A stretch of DNA of 64,000 nucleotides from positions 248,001-312,000 of the forward strand of contig WAEK01000022.1 of assembly GCA_011634665.1 (NCBI GenBank). The letters run 5' to 3'. This document shows positions 23,620 to 35,403 of this stretch, one piece after another. This stretch comes from Mortierella sp. BCC40632. Taxonomy: Eukaryota > Mortierellomycota > Mortierellomycetes > Mortierellales > Mortierellaceae. Every line of letters starts with the position of its first letter. Within the stretch, counting starts at the first letter, position 1. A model generated the notes under the pieces. That model ran no database searches. It was not told the origin of the DNA and saw only the letters and a list, made by a program, of their open reading frames with translations. Both the position numbers and the translations under genes were made by a program.

Positions 23620-23951
23620 GTTTGTATCGAGAGAAAGAATGAAAGGGGGAGAGAAAGGGAGGAAAGATGCTGTGTAGTAAAGGAGAAAGAGAAGGGAGAT
23701 GGAGCAAAGAGAGAGATGTCGATTCCAAAAAAAAAAAAAAAAAAGTTCGTTCAGGCAACACAGAGTTCTCGTTTCTGAGGGGAGGGGGGGGACCTCCTGT
23801 CTTTGCTCTTTTTGTTCTCTCAGCTTCTCCTCCGTGCCCTTAATGAAATGGTCACGTCACGCTAGTTGCCACAAGCGATCTAGGTTGAAAGATTATTTCT
23901 TTTTTCTTTCTCTCTCTCTCTCTCTACGTTGCCAAAGACTCGTCTTGTATT
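23620..23951. other. Promoter region of CCT4
   Basis: This is the gap between the CCT4 start and the 3' end of the UCS chaperone gene. It holds a poly-A run (about 23727-23743) and a CT microsatellite (about 23908-23925). Nothing else is recognised. Confidence 0.45.
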
Positions 23952-26303
23952 TCACGACAACGAGATACCTTGATCAGACATGGCCTTGAGAGCTTCCATA
24001 GCACTATATCGCACAGCATCGCTCGTCGTGGTCTGGATCAGGTTTGCCAACTGCTGAATCCCTCCCTTGGACGCGATCTGCTCACTCATCTCCTTGCCTC
24101 CAACCGTCACCAGGTTCTTGAAACACTCTGCTCCACGATGCCGAAGCTCATCCATCCTCCTCATGGCTGTCTCATGATCCACCACCGCCGACTCTTGATC
24201 TGCCATCACATCCTCAATCGCCTTGGCCTCGGCTTCTTCAATATCCTTGACATTGTCAGAAGTGGTCACGCCCAGGGTGATCAAACTCTGCAAGATCTCC
24301 AATCCTCGTTCCTGTTCCAAAATCATCTTGCAAACCTCTGCACTTGTCGAAAGTACCGCCAGAGCACCCGAGGCCGCTCTTCGTGTCATAAAATCATCCG
24401 TATCCGAAAGAGCCAACATCAAATGAATCTTGCTCTTGCTCTTTTGAGGATCGCTGTAGCGTTCAAAGACTGGCTCGAAAAAGATCATGTTACACAAGGC
24501 CTCGGTCGCTGCACGACGTACAAGAATGTTTTCGGAAAACTGAAGGTTCTCCATCTTTTCAATGGCTCCATCCTGTAGCACTAGTGCAAGGACCTGGACA
24601 TCTCCCATAGAACCCAGATTCGTCAGCGCCATCAGACTCTCAAACTGACAAAGCTGATCTGTGCTATCGAGCAACCAGATCAATGGTCGCACCAACTCGG
24701 GTATCCTCTGGTTCTTGAACGTCAGTCGTGGATCCAATGTGATGGTCAACTTGGCCAGTGCCTGAACAGCTGAAGATCGGGTCGATTCCGAGGTTGGGGG
24801 CTGTGGTGGAGCATTCTTGGAGGAAGATGGTGGTTGAAGGGCCAAGGGCATCAAGAGTCGTACAATGCCCTGTTGAACCAATGCTCCGCGTGTATCTGTG
24901 GGTGTCACCAAGTTTCTCAGTACCTGGGCAAGACTCTGTCGTGTCGCTTCAGAAGCATTTTGGCCAATCGCATGAAGACCTGGCATGATCCCCAGCTTGG
25001 TCAATGTCATATTCCTTTGATTGACTACAGTCTCATCATCCAATGGGTCGTTTATCTCCCCCTTTTCAAGTCGTTTGCCTTCACTGTTGGGGAGGACTCC
25101 AGCCATCTTTTTCAGTCGAAGCATTTGCTCCTGTTCAGCAGTCAATCGTTTCCGGTACGAGGTCAGGTTATTGAACATGATGATTAGACCATATCGAAGT
25201 GGATGGCTCTTGGACTCTTCAGCAAGGCGAAAGAGTGAAAGCAAGAGAGCCTTGTCCGAGATGATAAGTTGCTTGATCGGTGGTTGGATACTGGCATAGG
25301 CAAGACCCTCGACCGCATTGAGCTGAATCGAGGCACTGCCGTCATTCTTTTCATCCTTGAGAAGTGTTGAAAAGATCTTGGCTAGATGTGCTCCATTGTC
25401 GTCCAAGAGATCGGTATCGCTCTTGCTCTTGGCGCCTGCTGGATCCTCAAGTCCATTCAATCCGACGGATGGATCCTTCTTGGATTCTGATAGTACGATC
25501 TTGGTGAGAGCTACGGCAGCAGCACCCTTCAAATGTTGGTTGGTCGTGGCTCCCTTCAGGACGAGTGACTTTAGGAAATCGCTGCACTGACTCGCAATCA
25601 CACCTCTCGTCTTTGGATCGGCACAAGCGACCGAAAGTGTTTCTGTCCAAATGATCTGAATCGACTCTGGTTCAAGCTCGACACAGTCCATGAGTTCTGG
25701 GAGGACACCTTCCTTGTTCAAGATTGCACATCCAATAGACAGGTCGGCTTGGATGACCAATCCCAGGGCCTGGAATCCTGTTGTACGCGTCACGACCTTG
25801 TCGCCCCGGATATCGTCGAGGACAATGTCTGTTGTTCGGTCCGTGACCCTGTCTTTGTTGGAGGCTGACTCGAAAGCCTTTGAGAGGAGGAGGGTGACCA
25901 TGGGCTTGATGTCATTCGATACTGAGCCTGTTGTTGTGGTTGTTGTTGTGGAGATGACTACTGGGAGCCGGAGGATGGCAGGGTAGATCTTGCTCTCAAA
26001 GAGAGCATCTACAAAGTGGGTATCGTTCATGACCATCCGCACAAGTGACTTGACGATCGCGACAGCAACAGGTTGGAATGTATCGCTCTCATCAGGTACG
26101 CGTGTCAGTAATTCAGCACTGTTGTCCAGGAATGTCTGTTGGTCTGCCCATAATGAGTTTTTGGCATCCTGGTCTGTGGCATTGGTCTGAGCCGTGACAA
26201 GAAGCGAAGTAAGTTCTGAAATCTGTTCTGGAGTGACAGAGTCTTGAGCGTCTGTCTTCCCTGCAAGTGACTGTAAGAGGTCCTTGATCTTTTCGGTAGA
26301 CAT
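23952..26303 (-). CDS. SHE4: UCS-domain myosin chaperone (She4/Rng3/UNC-45 type)
   Basis: This is a single exon of 783 residues made almost entirely of armadillo-like helical repeats. The C-terminal half resembles the UCS domain of UNC-45/CRO1/She4: LVRPLIWLLDSTDQLCQFES, then LMALTNLGSMGD, LVRRAATEALCNMIF, MTRRAASGALAVLSTSAEVC and AECFKNLVTVGGKEM. UCS proteins fold and stabilise myosin motor domains for cytokinesis, endocytosis and polarised transport. No N-terminal TPR domain is visible, as in fungal She4/Rng3/CRO1 and unlike animal UNC-45. A linker at about residues 395-425 is charged. The gene runs in tandem with CCT4, another chaperone for the actomyosin system, but I see no sign of common transcription. 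Confidence 0.85.
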   Translation of the reverse strand: MSTEKIKDLLQSLAGKTDAQDSVTPEQISELTSLLVTAQTNATDQDAKNSLWADQQTFLDNSAELLTRVPDESDTFQPVAVAIVKSLVRMVMNDTHFVDALFESKIYPAILRLPVVISTTTTTTTGSVSNDIKPMVTLLLSKAFESASNKDRVTDRTTDIVLDDIRGDKVVTRTTGFQALGLVIQADLSIGCAILNKEGVLPELMDCVELEPESIQIIWTETLSVACADPKTRGVIASQCSDFLKSLVLKGATTNQHLKGAAAVALTKIVLSESKKDPSVGLNGLEDPAGAKSKSDTDLLDDNGAHLAKIFSTLLKDEKNDGSASIQLNAVEGLAYASIQPPIKQLIISDKALLLSLFRLAEESKSHPLRYGLIIMFNNLTSYRKRLTAEQEQMLRLKKMAGVLPNSEGKRLEKGEINDPLDDETVVNQRNMTLTKLGIMPGLHAIGQNASEATRQSLAQVLRNLVTPTDTRGALVQQGIVRLLMPLALQPPSSSKNAPPQPPTSESTRSSAVQALAKLTITLDPRLTFKNQRIPELVRPLIWLLDSTDQLCQFESLMALTNLGSMGDVQVLALVLQDGAIEKMENLQFSENILVRRAATEALCNMIFFEPVFERYSDPQKSKSKIHLMLALSDTDDFMTRRAASGALAVLSTSAEVCKMILEQERGLEILQSLITLGVTTSDNVKDIEEAEAKAIEDVMADQESAVVDHETAMRRMDELRHRGAECFKNLVTVGGKEMSEQIASKGGIQQLANLIQTTTSDAVRYSAMEALKAMSDQGISLS

Positions 26304-26574
26304 AATGTATGTGGAATTGAATCGAGTCGAGTCAGGGGAAGGGACAATGATGATTCGTCAAGAGAGCAAGGGGGGGGAACAAGGGGAGGAGAGAAAAGTG
26401 AGAGAGAAAGTGAGAAAGAGAAAGTGAGAGAAGGGGTGGGGGGAGGTGCAAGCTCAAAGGACAAGGACTCGTCACACGCACGCGAATCAGCCGATTTACG
26501 AGCCAGACAGGGCGAGAAGTGATTGTCCTGGAGCCTTAAGGCACCGAAGACTACCAAAAAGATATTTCTCTTTC

Positions 26575-26605
<31 letters not shown>

Positions 26606-26904
26606 AAAGTCCAGTGATTGTCGTGAGCCTCAAAACAAAAAAAAGGTATTTATCTAACAGCTTCTATGTTCCTGCATCGCATTAAAAAGTCCTCTTATAT
26701 TCACACAAGCCCTCGGCTAGTAGGTGCCATTTGATCGTGGGTGGTGAGCAGCCCGCAAAAAAAAAAAAATAACAAAAAAAAGTATAGAGACTGGATCGCT
26801 CCCTTCCTTTCATCATCATCATAATAATAAAAAACACCCTACTTGTCTTTGTCTTTTTTGTTCTTTTCTTTTTCTTTTTCTTTCCCCCCTTTAGATCCTA
26901 CTCT
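26304..26904. other. Intergenic, UCS chaperone promoter and SEC24 3' region
   Basis: This contains an AC microsatellite at about 26580-26605, a poly-A run (about 26756-26769) and CT-rich sequence at about 26840-26890. No coding sequence is recognised. Confidence 0.45.
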
Positions 26905-29900
26905 TTAGAACGAGCCGCTGTTGACCTATAGGAAGGATAACCAAGAATAGGGGGAATAAAGGTATCAAGGGTTAGAAAACAAGGTCTCAGGAACACGCAT
27001 TAAAAAAAAAAAAACAGCCCCCATTGAAGGATAACTTACTCTGTCCTTGAGATGGCCGAGGTACTGGTAGTAGCTCATGATAGGCTCAGCCCGATCCTCA
27101 ATCAAGTGTGAAAGGAACCAGAGTCGAAGTGCTGGATCTCCATCCTCCTTGATCACATACAACTGAGGGTAGTAGGGTGTCCTGCGCATCTCACGCGTCT
27201 TGCCAATAATCAAGTTGATTCTCTGGTTAAAGTCAGTCTCCAGTGTAGGCAAGGTCGTCTAAGCATAGAGAAGAAAGTGAAGGGTGGTGGTGTTAATATG
27301 GTTCTCAAAGAACATTGGTGGTGACCATAGATTTTTCAGAAACTATACGCGTAAAACATACCTTTCCTCCTCGGATGCTGTCATAGTTGGGGACACCAAA
27401 CTATCGTAACACGATGGGGAATAAAATAGCGGTCAATTGTCAGAATCAATATCACCATATTCTTGCCTATATCCAGCCAAAGAAAAGAAGAAAGAAAAAC
27501 ATGCTGCAAAGCCTTACCAAGTCGTTGCAAAGAGCTGGGACAGCCTCACGTCCAATCCACAAAAAGATGTTCTGAGAATCCTCCAACATGAACAATCCTG
27601 CACGCTCAAGTCTCTCGCTGCTCAGGTTCATGGGCTGAGGCATCTGAATACCATCTGGTCCAATTGTTCCACAGTGCTCAGGCATATTATGCAACGAATA
27701 GAATCGGGGGTGGATATAGGGAATCAAGCATTGCGAGGGCAAAGTCGAGAACAAGTGCATCGCATACGATCGAAGATCTGAAGGAATCTGAGAACCTCCA
27801 CGAAGCGCCACCTAAAATTGGTTTTGAAAGACAAAAGAAAAAAAAAAAGATGAGGTTTGTTTTAGGATCTGGGCATGGCCTTTTTTTTTTTTTTTTTTTA
27901 TGTTCAAGATTTCGAAAGAAAAGCCCGATCTGACCATCACCCCAAAACTTACATGCTTCAACATGCCAAGAGTCAAAAGAGGCATCAACTTGAGGTTATC
28001 ACAGATCTGCAGATTAGGGGTCGCACCACTCGAGGAGGCCGTCATATGGGTCTTGTACACACCCAGGATATCGACACACTTGTTGGTCAACGCATCACGA
28101 GCATCATCCAACTTCGAGTTCATACCCCTCTCGACTGCCTTGCATGCCAACAGAGTAGTGATCGCCACCTGATCTGCAGACATGTACAACTCTGGGAGAC
28201 TGTTGGTCACTGGCAAAGCCAATGTCAAGACACGAATGCGGCGCTCACCTACAAAAGAAGAGAAGAGGAAAAGTCAGTTCTAATGTCTTTAAAAAAAGTA
28301 TCGATGTAGAAAAAGAAAGTCCTGTCGCTCTGATCCATGTCCATGATCTCAACGTACCTGAAGAAGAGGTGTGCAACAAAGCAGTCTGGAAACAGACAGT
28401 TGGGATGGTCAAGTTGTCATCATAGCTGACCTCAATCGAGTACGACTGATCACGAGGAACATTGGGCAACGACAACAAATCCGTGGAACGCACGAAAAAG
28501 TTGCCATAAAAGGCCGACATCCTCAATCCCTTGGAGGCTCGGACTCTCATCACAGCCTCCAATGCAATCCTCTGAGACAAGAATTCCGCCAACTCGTGTG
28601 CAAACTTCAATGCATCCTCAGACTTGGCGGCCGTAAAGGCTGGGTAGAAGAAGGTGCTTCCTCCAGTGAAACGTGGGAGACAGCCTAAGAGAAACGTTCA
28701 TTTTGTGAGTGTTAATATGAATCAGTAAGAAAAGTTTCGAAATGTTCGATGAAAGAGGTTAAAAAGAAAAAGAAAGAAAAACCAAACACATACTCAAGGT
28801 AGCAACGTCCGAGTACTGAGATCCAAACAAGAACATGTCCACACAAACTTGGGACTTTGAGCAGTCGACAGCAAAAGTCTTGTAAAAGGACGAGGCCGAT
28901 TGCAACAGAGTCGATTCCTTGGACGTTCCAAGAAGCTTGGGATCCTCACGAGCCTTCAATGCTCCTGTTTCCATGTTGGGCAACGAAGCCTGGAGACACA
29001 AGATCTTTCCTCCGACAGGCGAAATCAACTTGTATGCCGATTGCAAAGCAGGACCCAATGCATTGCCTACATTCTGTGTATCCTTGAACATGTCGTTCAA
29101 ACGGTTCAGTAGAATCTCCAAAGTAGGGCGGCATTCACTAAGGTTGCAAAGCAAATCCTCGGGCTGGGGCAAGAATGGTTCCTCTAAATCCGAGACGACC
29201 AGCATCTGAGGCTCTCCAGAGGCAGCCTATATGTTTTTTTGTTTGTTTGTTTGTTTTTTTTTTTTTTTTTTTTGAGAGAGAATATCGTGTTAAGGATTTT
29301 TCTCCTAATTTGTGATCCATTATTGATAAACCCTTTTGGTAACTGACAATAACTTACGTTGAGGTTATAGAAATGAATCGAGCTGTCAACAGTGACAATT
29401 CCGACCTTGGTCCTTCCCTCATCGTTGGGTATCCTGTCCAAAGATTCCAAGATGGTGGTCGCTGCAGTCGCCACCATGCCACATTGAATCGCTGGATAGG
29501 AAACGTCAATCACAAACATGTACACGAGTGGCTGTGGGGGTCGGACCATGTACTCAGTAGGTGCAATATACTCCACAACAGCATGGTTCAATTCCTTGCG
29601 TTGCCATCGGTCCACAGGTTGTTGAGTTTGAGCATCATAATCAAACGATGAAGGAACTGGAATCAAGGAGGGGGGAAAAGGGAGAAGGGAGAAGGTTAGC
29701 CTGTTATCTCGCAACACTGTACACGGATGCTTTAGAAAAACACCACTCCACTGTCCGGGCGGGAGAAAAAATAGATCGTTGCCTAAGGCGAGAGGCTTTT
29801 TTCTTCTCATTTTACCTTCGTTCAAAGTGTAGCACATGTTGCATTTCCAGCGCTGGCCTCCTTCGACAAACTTTACAAAAGGATTGATATAAGTTCTGCA

Positions 29901-30252
29901 CCGACGGCAACGAGCAATCACCGAGTCGGAGACCACTGGCACAGGTTCCTAAAAAGAATACGAAGCGAATAATCAAAATAAAGATACAACTTTGAGTATC
30001 AGGGAAAACAGGTATTGTATGGTCGAGGGCTTCAAGACAGTGCTCACTAAGAAAATAGAACAAAAAAGAAAGTTGTAAAAGAAGAAGCCTTACATCGCCT
30101 TCCTTGATGCTGCGGTAAGGGGTGATGACAAGACCGAATGGAAGTCGCGACTTTGTCAAGAGCTGCGACGTGGCAGGGATAGCATTCAAGGTCGATCTCT
30201 TGTACGAAGGGTCACAGTTGGCGTGAGGAGACTGAGTGATCGAGGCCTACAC

Positions 30253-30287
<35 letters not shown>

Positions 30288-31851
30288 GCAAAATGAGTGA
30301 ACGTGGCACAACGGTCACCGGTAAAAAAAAAAAAAAAAAAAAGATCCAGAACTCTTTTTTTTTTTTTTGCTTTTTCAACCTACATTTGCTGGCAGATTAA
30401 TGGTGGGTGGAGGTGCCTCCAGATCAAAAATCTTGGGCGCCGTTCCCATCAGGGCAACTGTAGACAGCTATGATGATAAAGATGATGATCAAACGAATAA
30501 ATGTCAATCATATAAATAGACATTCCGATGCACGCAACTCTTCTATCTCTTCTTCTTCTTTCCATTTATCAGAAACAATAAAGCGACTTACTCCTGATCC
30601 TTGTCCACCATAGCCTGCATTGAGGTTCATGCCACCCATTTGACCCGCCAGTTGATTAATGCCAGGCTGAAGAGGCTGTCCTGCCAAAGGCTGAAGACCT
30701 TGCTGATAGGCCGGAACAGGGTGACCATATGTCTGCGCCTGCTTCTCTCCTGGCACAAAGAACTGTTGCTGTCCTTGTCCAGCACCCCCTGCTTGCATCG
30801 ATGCATCGGGTGCACCAAACGGTTGAGGTGGAAGGCCTGGGGTTCCTGCGGGTTGAAAGCCTGTGTCGTAGGATGAGGTAGGTTCCTGGAACGAGTTCAT
30901 TCCTGTGGGATAGACCCTCTTTGGTTTGTGTGCACCTCCTGCTTGAGGTGTAGGCGTTGGGGGACCGACGGCCATGCCAGGTGCAGCGGGATCCTGGCCC
31001 TGCATGGGGGGCTGCATTGGCTGTTGGGGAGCAAACTGTGGTGTTTGCTGTTGTTGCTGCTGCTGGTTCATTGGAGCCTGGAATCCTGGAGGGTGTTGGG
31101 CTTGATGCTGCATCCTTGGGGTCGATGGCTGCGATGGGTGCTGACCGTATCCAGTGGGTCCTCCGTTAGGTGGACCTGCGTTGAATCCCATGGGTGGTGC
31201 TGGCTGCGAACCAGGGACACCTCCCTGTTGTCCTTGTCCCATAAACGGGCCGGAAGGTGGTGGTCGCGACTGGATCTGCGGCGACTGATATGGACGTGGC
31301 ATGCCTGGGGATCCAGGCTGGGACACGTTAGCTGGTCGCATCATAGGAGACGACACGCGCTGCATCCCTCCAACAGGTGGAGGCCGCTGGAGCGGAGATG
31401 GATGTGATTGGGATCCAGGTGGAGGTGGGCCATGATTGGGCATGGCAGGACGCTGCATCGATGGCGATGGAGGCATCGTTGGTGGGCCACTTGTCGTGGA
31501 AGTCCGGCGAAGAGCATTCTGCATGTGAGGGCTGTTTGGATCCTGGGGGCCAGAGCCAGGTGGAGGTGGCCTGCCCATCGGGCCAGGCGATGATACCGAT
31601 GATGAGAGCGGTGGGCGGGGACCAGGAGCCATGGGTCTATAGCCCATCGGCTGTTGTTGTTGCTGTTGCTGCTGCTGCTGGGGATGAGCTGGCATGCCTG
31701 GAGGCATGGGTCGCTGGTGCATCATATGTGGCGACTGCTGAGGATATGGTTGGGCCTGGCCCTGCTGTGGTGGCGGTGGCCTAAATCCGGGTCGCGGCTG
31801 GGGAGCCATGGCTGGACGCATGGTTGGCGTCGGTGGCTGCGAGTAGGCCAT
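26905..31851 (-). CDS. SEC24: COPII coat cargo-adaptor SEC24
   Basis: Twelve exons on the minus strand keep frame: 31851-30592, 30467-30384, 30246-30094, 29948-29816, 29656-29358, 29226-28794, 28684-28358, 28248-27953, 27811-27518, 27400-27362, 27258-27040 and 26925-26905. They encode about 1185 residues. The first exon encodes a roughly 420-residue Pro/Gln/Gly-rich disordered arm. Then come the Sec24 zinc finger ([11 protein letters not shown], then CNMC), the vWA-like trunk ([19 protein letters not shown]), the beta-sandwich and helical parts ([17 protein letters not shown]) and a C-terminal gelsolin-like domain ([19 protein letters not shown]). Sec24 with Sec23 forms the inner COPII coat at ER exit sites and selects cargo. 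The protein is longer than yeast Sec24 (926), mainly because of the arm. A 39-base exon (encoding [13 protein letters not shown]) and a 21-base last exon are unusually small. Confidence 0.95.
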
Positions 31852-32971
31852 CGAGGAGAGTCGAGGGCAAGTCGGCAGATGAAGGAGGAGGAGAAGAAGG
31901 AGAGATGAGGGCTGACAAAAGTCAGATGGGAGGATGGAAGGATGGAAGAAAGAGAGAGAAGAGAAGAGAGATGGGAGGAGGAAGAGGAGGAGGAGGAAAG
32001 AAGAAGAAGAAAGAAGAAGAAGGATGAACGGGAGGATGTTAAAAAGGATGGAAAAAAGGGAGAGCGGATCAGAGAGATTTTTTTTTCTGGACTTGAGTAC
32101 CAGGCTTTGGTCCAGATGTTTCCGATCAGTTTTTTTTTTCCCTATAAGACGAGTATACCACCTTCCTAAGGCCATGGCCCTGGCTTTTTTTTTTTTTCCT
32201 CCTTTCTTTCTCCTTTGCATCAGCCAAAGATGGAGAAGAAGAAGAAGAAGAAAGGAGCAAGAAGAACGAGTGAAGATTGCAATAGCCATCATCTTCATTA
32301 ACCACCCCCAACATCAGTCTCTCTTTCTCTCTCTCTCTCTCTCTTTCTCTCTTTCTCTCTTTCTTTCTGCTGTCCAACATCTCTCAAGAGCTTTCTCATC
32401 TTCTTGGGTTGAGAGGAGAAGGGCACGCCCCGACGGACCGACGGACCGACCGACGTGGCTCACTCGTTCGCCCCTCGTTTCGTGGACGCGCCAGTCTGCC
32501 TCTCTGTCGTTCCCCATCCAGATCTCCCCCGCTCTGTCGCACGCCTGAGCTTCGACGTGGCAGCAGAGTGTCAAGCAAAGCGAAAGAGAGAGAAAAAAAA
32601 AGGACGTCATATACGCACGTGACAGTCCGATGAAGAAATCCCAAAGACCAGAAAGTGATAGAGCTCTCTTCTTGAACACTCGAGTAAGCTAGAAACACCG
32701 AATGAGCATCACGTTGTGTTGTTGCTGTTGTTGTTGTCTCTTTATGGCTTTAAATCTCGAGAGAAGGACTGTACGAAAGGAAAAAAGAAAAAGAAAAAAG
32801 TCGTTATGGAAAGAGAAACTTTTTTTTTTATCGACGCGTCGAGTTTATATTTTGGAGCATTGCGTTTCTCTATAACTGAACGGACAAAGGATCTTTGGAC
32901 ATGATCTTTTTCTTTTTCTTTTTCTTTTTTTTTATGTTGGTTGGTTGGTTGGTTGGTTGTGAGATTTCCCT
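31852..32971. other. Intergenic, SEC24 promoter and 3' region of the linker-histone-like gene
   Basis: This holds GA/AAG-rich purine tracts (31860-32090), a poly-T run (about 32184-32198), a CT microsatellite (about 32320-32370), and near 32937-32959 a TTGG tetranucleotide repeat. Open frames across the purine/pyrimidine tracts look spurious. Confidence 0.45.
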
Positions 32972-34462
32972 CTATTTAGACAAGGCGACATCTCCAGCGG
33001 GATTCACTTCTTGGGGGTTGCTGCTGTCTCGCGGGGGCCGCCTAGAGAAAATCTTTAGTAAGTTTGAGTAGAAACTAATGGAGCGTGAAGGGAGAACATT
33101 GGCTCGTGAGCCATGATTACTGGTAGTACAAATCACCTCCTCTTCTTGCTGCTGCTGCTGCTGCTGAGCATCCCACTCTTCGCTCGTGGTGAGCCCCGGT
33201 CTGGGTTTGCGGAACTTGCCTGAAGTCTGATCCTGACTGATCTCTTTTCTCATCGTACCTTGTTGGTTCGACTTGCGCTTGTCTTGATCAGCTCCCGTAT
33301 CCGACTCCAATTCATCTACCTCTCCGGAATCGTCTTCATCGTCTTCTTTGTCATTGTCCTCTTCTACTACAAGAAACTTGCGTTTCCTGGGAGTGACCTT
33401 TGGAGTGGCTGTCGTGTCTTTGGCGACCGAGCGGGGTGCCCTTCGAGTGGCCGGCGGTTTAGAGGCAGAGGTGATAAATGGAGCTACCGCAGAGCGCGAG
33501 GAGCCGCCGGTACTCTTTCTTGTACTCTCCTTAGCGCTTGATTCGACCGTCTTTTCCTTGGGTGAGGGCTTGTTCCGGCTGACCTTTGCTTTGATTCTTT
33601 GGACCAGGCCCTTTTTACGGATTGTCCTGGACTTTTTCGACATTTTCGGATACTCGACACCAACAATAGCAATACGCGAGTTGTTGGCTTTAGAGGAACA
33701 AAAGAGTGGAAGAAGAGGAAGAGGCAACGAAAGAGAGAAGAGGCAAACTCAATGAGCCTAAAGATAAACCCTTCTTCACAATCCCACGACTGGATATGAC
33801 GACTTACAGTTCATAAAGTGAATCCTCTTGTTCTTTCGTCCAATCTAGAAAGTTCGGTCATTCCAATGGTTTTTTACGTTAGCCATGATAAAAGTGACAT
33901 TGTCTGATCCAAAACCCTGCAGAGTGCATGGAGGAAAAAAAATACGGCGACGGGTTTACTCTTTACCTTGACCGCCTCATCAAACTGGCTATCAATGGAC
34001 CACATATCCATATCATATTTCTTCCAGATAAAATGCTTGATGGTTGTACGCGTTGAACCAAGATGGTCCCTGTCATCTCGGATGGCCTCCTATCATTGCC
34101 AGTCAATAATATATTGTCAAGGTTCATAAAAAGAATGTTTAACGGATGTTTTTTTTTTTTTTTCTTCCTTTGTGCAAACCATGTGTATCGATTCTTTTGA
34201 GGTGAGAAAGGGAAACAAAGACTTGCCTCGATCATGGTCAAGAAATTCTTGGGCTCATTCCGGTGATCATTGGACGTGGAGGAGGTTCTCGCGCTCCTTC
34301 GTGGACCATCTAGTCTCGACAGTAAAAATAAAATAAAATAAAATAAAATAAAAAAGAAACTCCATTTTACAGTTAGTTTACCTTAAATTTCTCATATTGT
34401 TTCCATAGTTTCGTAACAATGTTGGATACTTTACTTCTGGGGTTGGATGGCTGTGGAGGCAT
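32972..34462 (-). CDS. Linker-histone (H1/H15)-like chromatin protein
   Basis: Best model, minus strand: 34462-34435, 34309-34227, 34089-33967, 33916-33878, 33844 to about 33809, and 33687-32972, in frame throughout. The joined sequence contains a likely H15 globular domain: NFLTMIEEAIRDDRDHLGST, then RTTIKHFIWKKYDMDMW, then SIDSQFDEAVKGFGSDN, with the GSxRxxIKxxI and FDxxxxxAVK spacing of H1. A basic tail follows (SKKSRTIRKKGLVQRIKAKV), then an acidic patch (EEDNDKEDDEDDSGE) and a short polyQ. Linker histones bind nucleosomal linker DNA. The acidic patch and polyQ are atypical for H1. One intron would be only 33 bases (33877-33845) and another is GC-AG (34226-34090), so the splice model needs transcript support. 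An alternative first exon (to 34382) breaks the frame. Confidence 0.55.
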
Positions 34463-34564
34463 GACAATTCAAAGCGTTGATTCTGAACGAGATCTCGATG
34501 GAAAGGAATGGGTAAGATGAGCAAAAAGAGAGGAAACGAACAAGGTGAACTTGACGATGCGAGT

Positions 34565-34614
<50 letters not shown>

Positions 34615-35070
34615 CGAGTAAAGAAAAAAAATTCAGAGTCAAAGAAGTTTAGAGGTGGAACGGATAGATGGATGGATAGAGAGAAAGGTGGCAAGAAGGG
34701 TCCTTTTTTCTTCCCCTATCCCATAGTTATAAGAGAGAGAAGAAATATAAATGACGAGTCGCCATGGTCTTTGTGAGGTAGTGGGGTCAGTATCATCTTC
34801 TGTGGTAACCTTTGACGCGAAGAAAAAAAGAAAAGAAAGGAAAAGCAATGTGTGGCTACTGCGTGGATACCTCATTTTTGCATTATGAGTATGATTATTT
34901 TCATCGACTCTCTTATTGATACAGGGCGTTGTTATCCTCAGTCCAATGTAGACTGACTCGTTTCCTTTTAGAAAGCCAAAGACGCCATGAATCGGGACTT
35001 TTTGTGGACACGGAAACATAATCCCCGCTGAAGTCATAGTCTTGTGCTCTGATTCATCTTCAAGCGACCA

Positions 35071-35126
<56 letters not shown>

Positions 35127-35307
35127 GAAAAGAAAGTATCTGTTCCTGAAGGAGTTTATTATGGATTACGAGTATTACATTGGGGACAAACTAGATGGTA
35201 GAAGTGTGAAAGGGGTTGGGAGATAGTAACTGCGGTAAATGATATTGTACTGCGTGGCCGCTACAAGCAGACTAAATATGGACATACACAGAAGAGTGGT
35301 AAACCAG

Positions 35308-35340
<33 letters not shown>

Positions 35341-35403
35341 TTTTCTTTTTTTCTTTTCTTTTCTTTTCTTTTCTTTCTTTCTTTCTTGTAGATCCAAGTG
35401 CGG
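34463..35403. other. Intergenic with dense microsatellites
   Basis: This holds (GA)n at about 34573-34613 and 35074-35122, a (TTG)n run at about 35308-35338 and TTTTC/TTTC repeats up to about 35388. I see no credible gene. Confidence 0.5.
35074..35122 (+). repeat. (GA)n microsatellite, about 49 bp
   Basis: A pure GA run in the intergenic region between the linker-histone-like and GPI-protein genes. Confidence 0.9.

Noticed and set aside
30928..31784. Plus-strand open frames antisense to the first SEC24 exon
   Set aside because: They are shadows of the Pro/Gln-rich SEC24 arm; the opposite strand has clear family continuity.
35308..35390. TTG and TTTTC repeats considered as a CRISPR-like or satellite array
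   Set aside because: These are simple 3-5 bp microsatellites without spacers.
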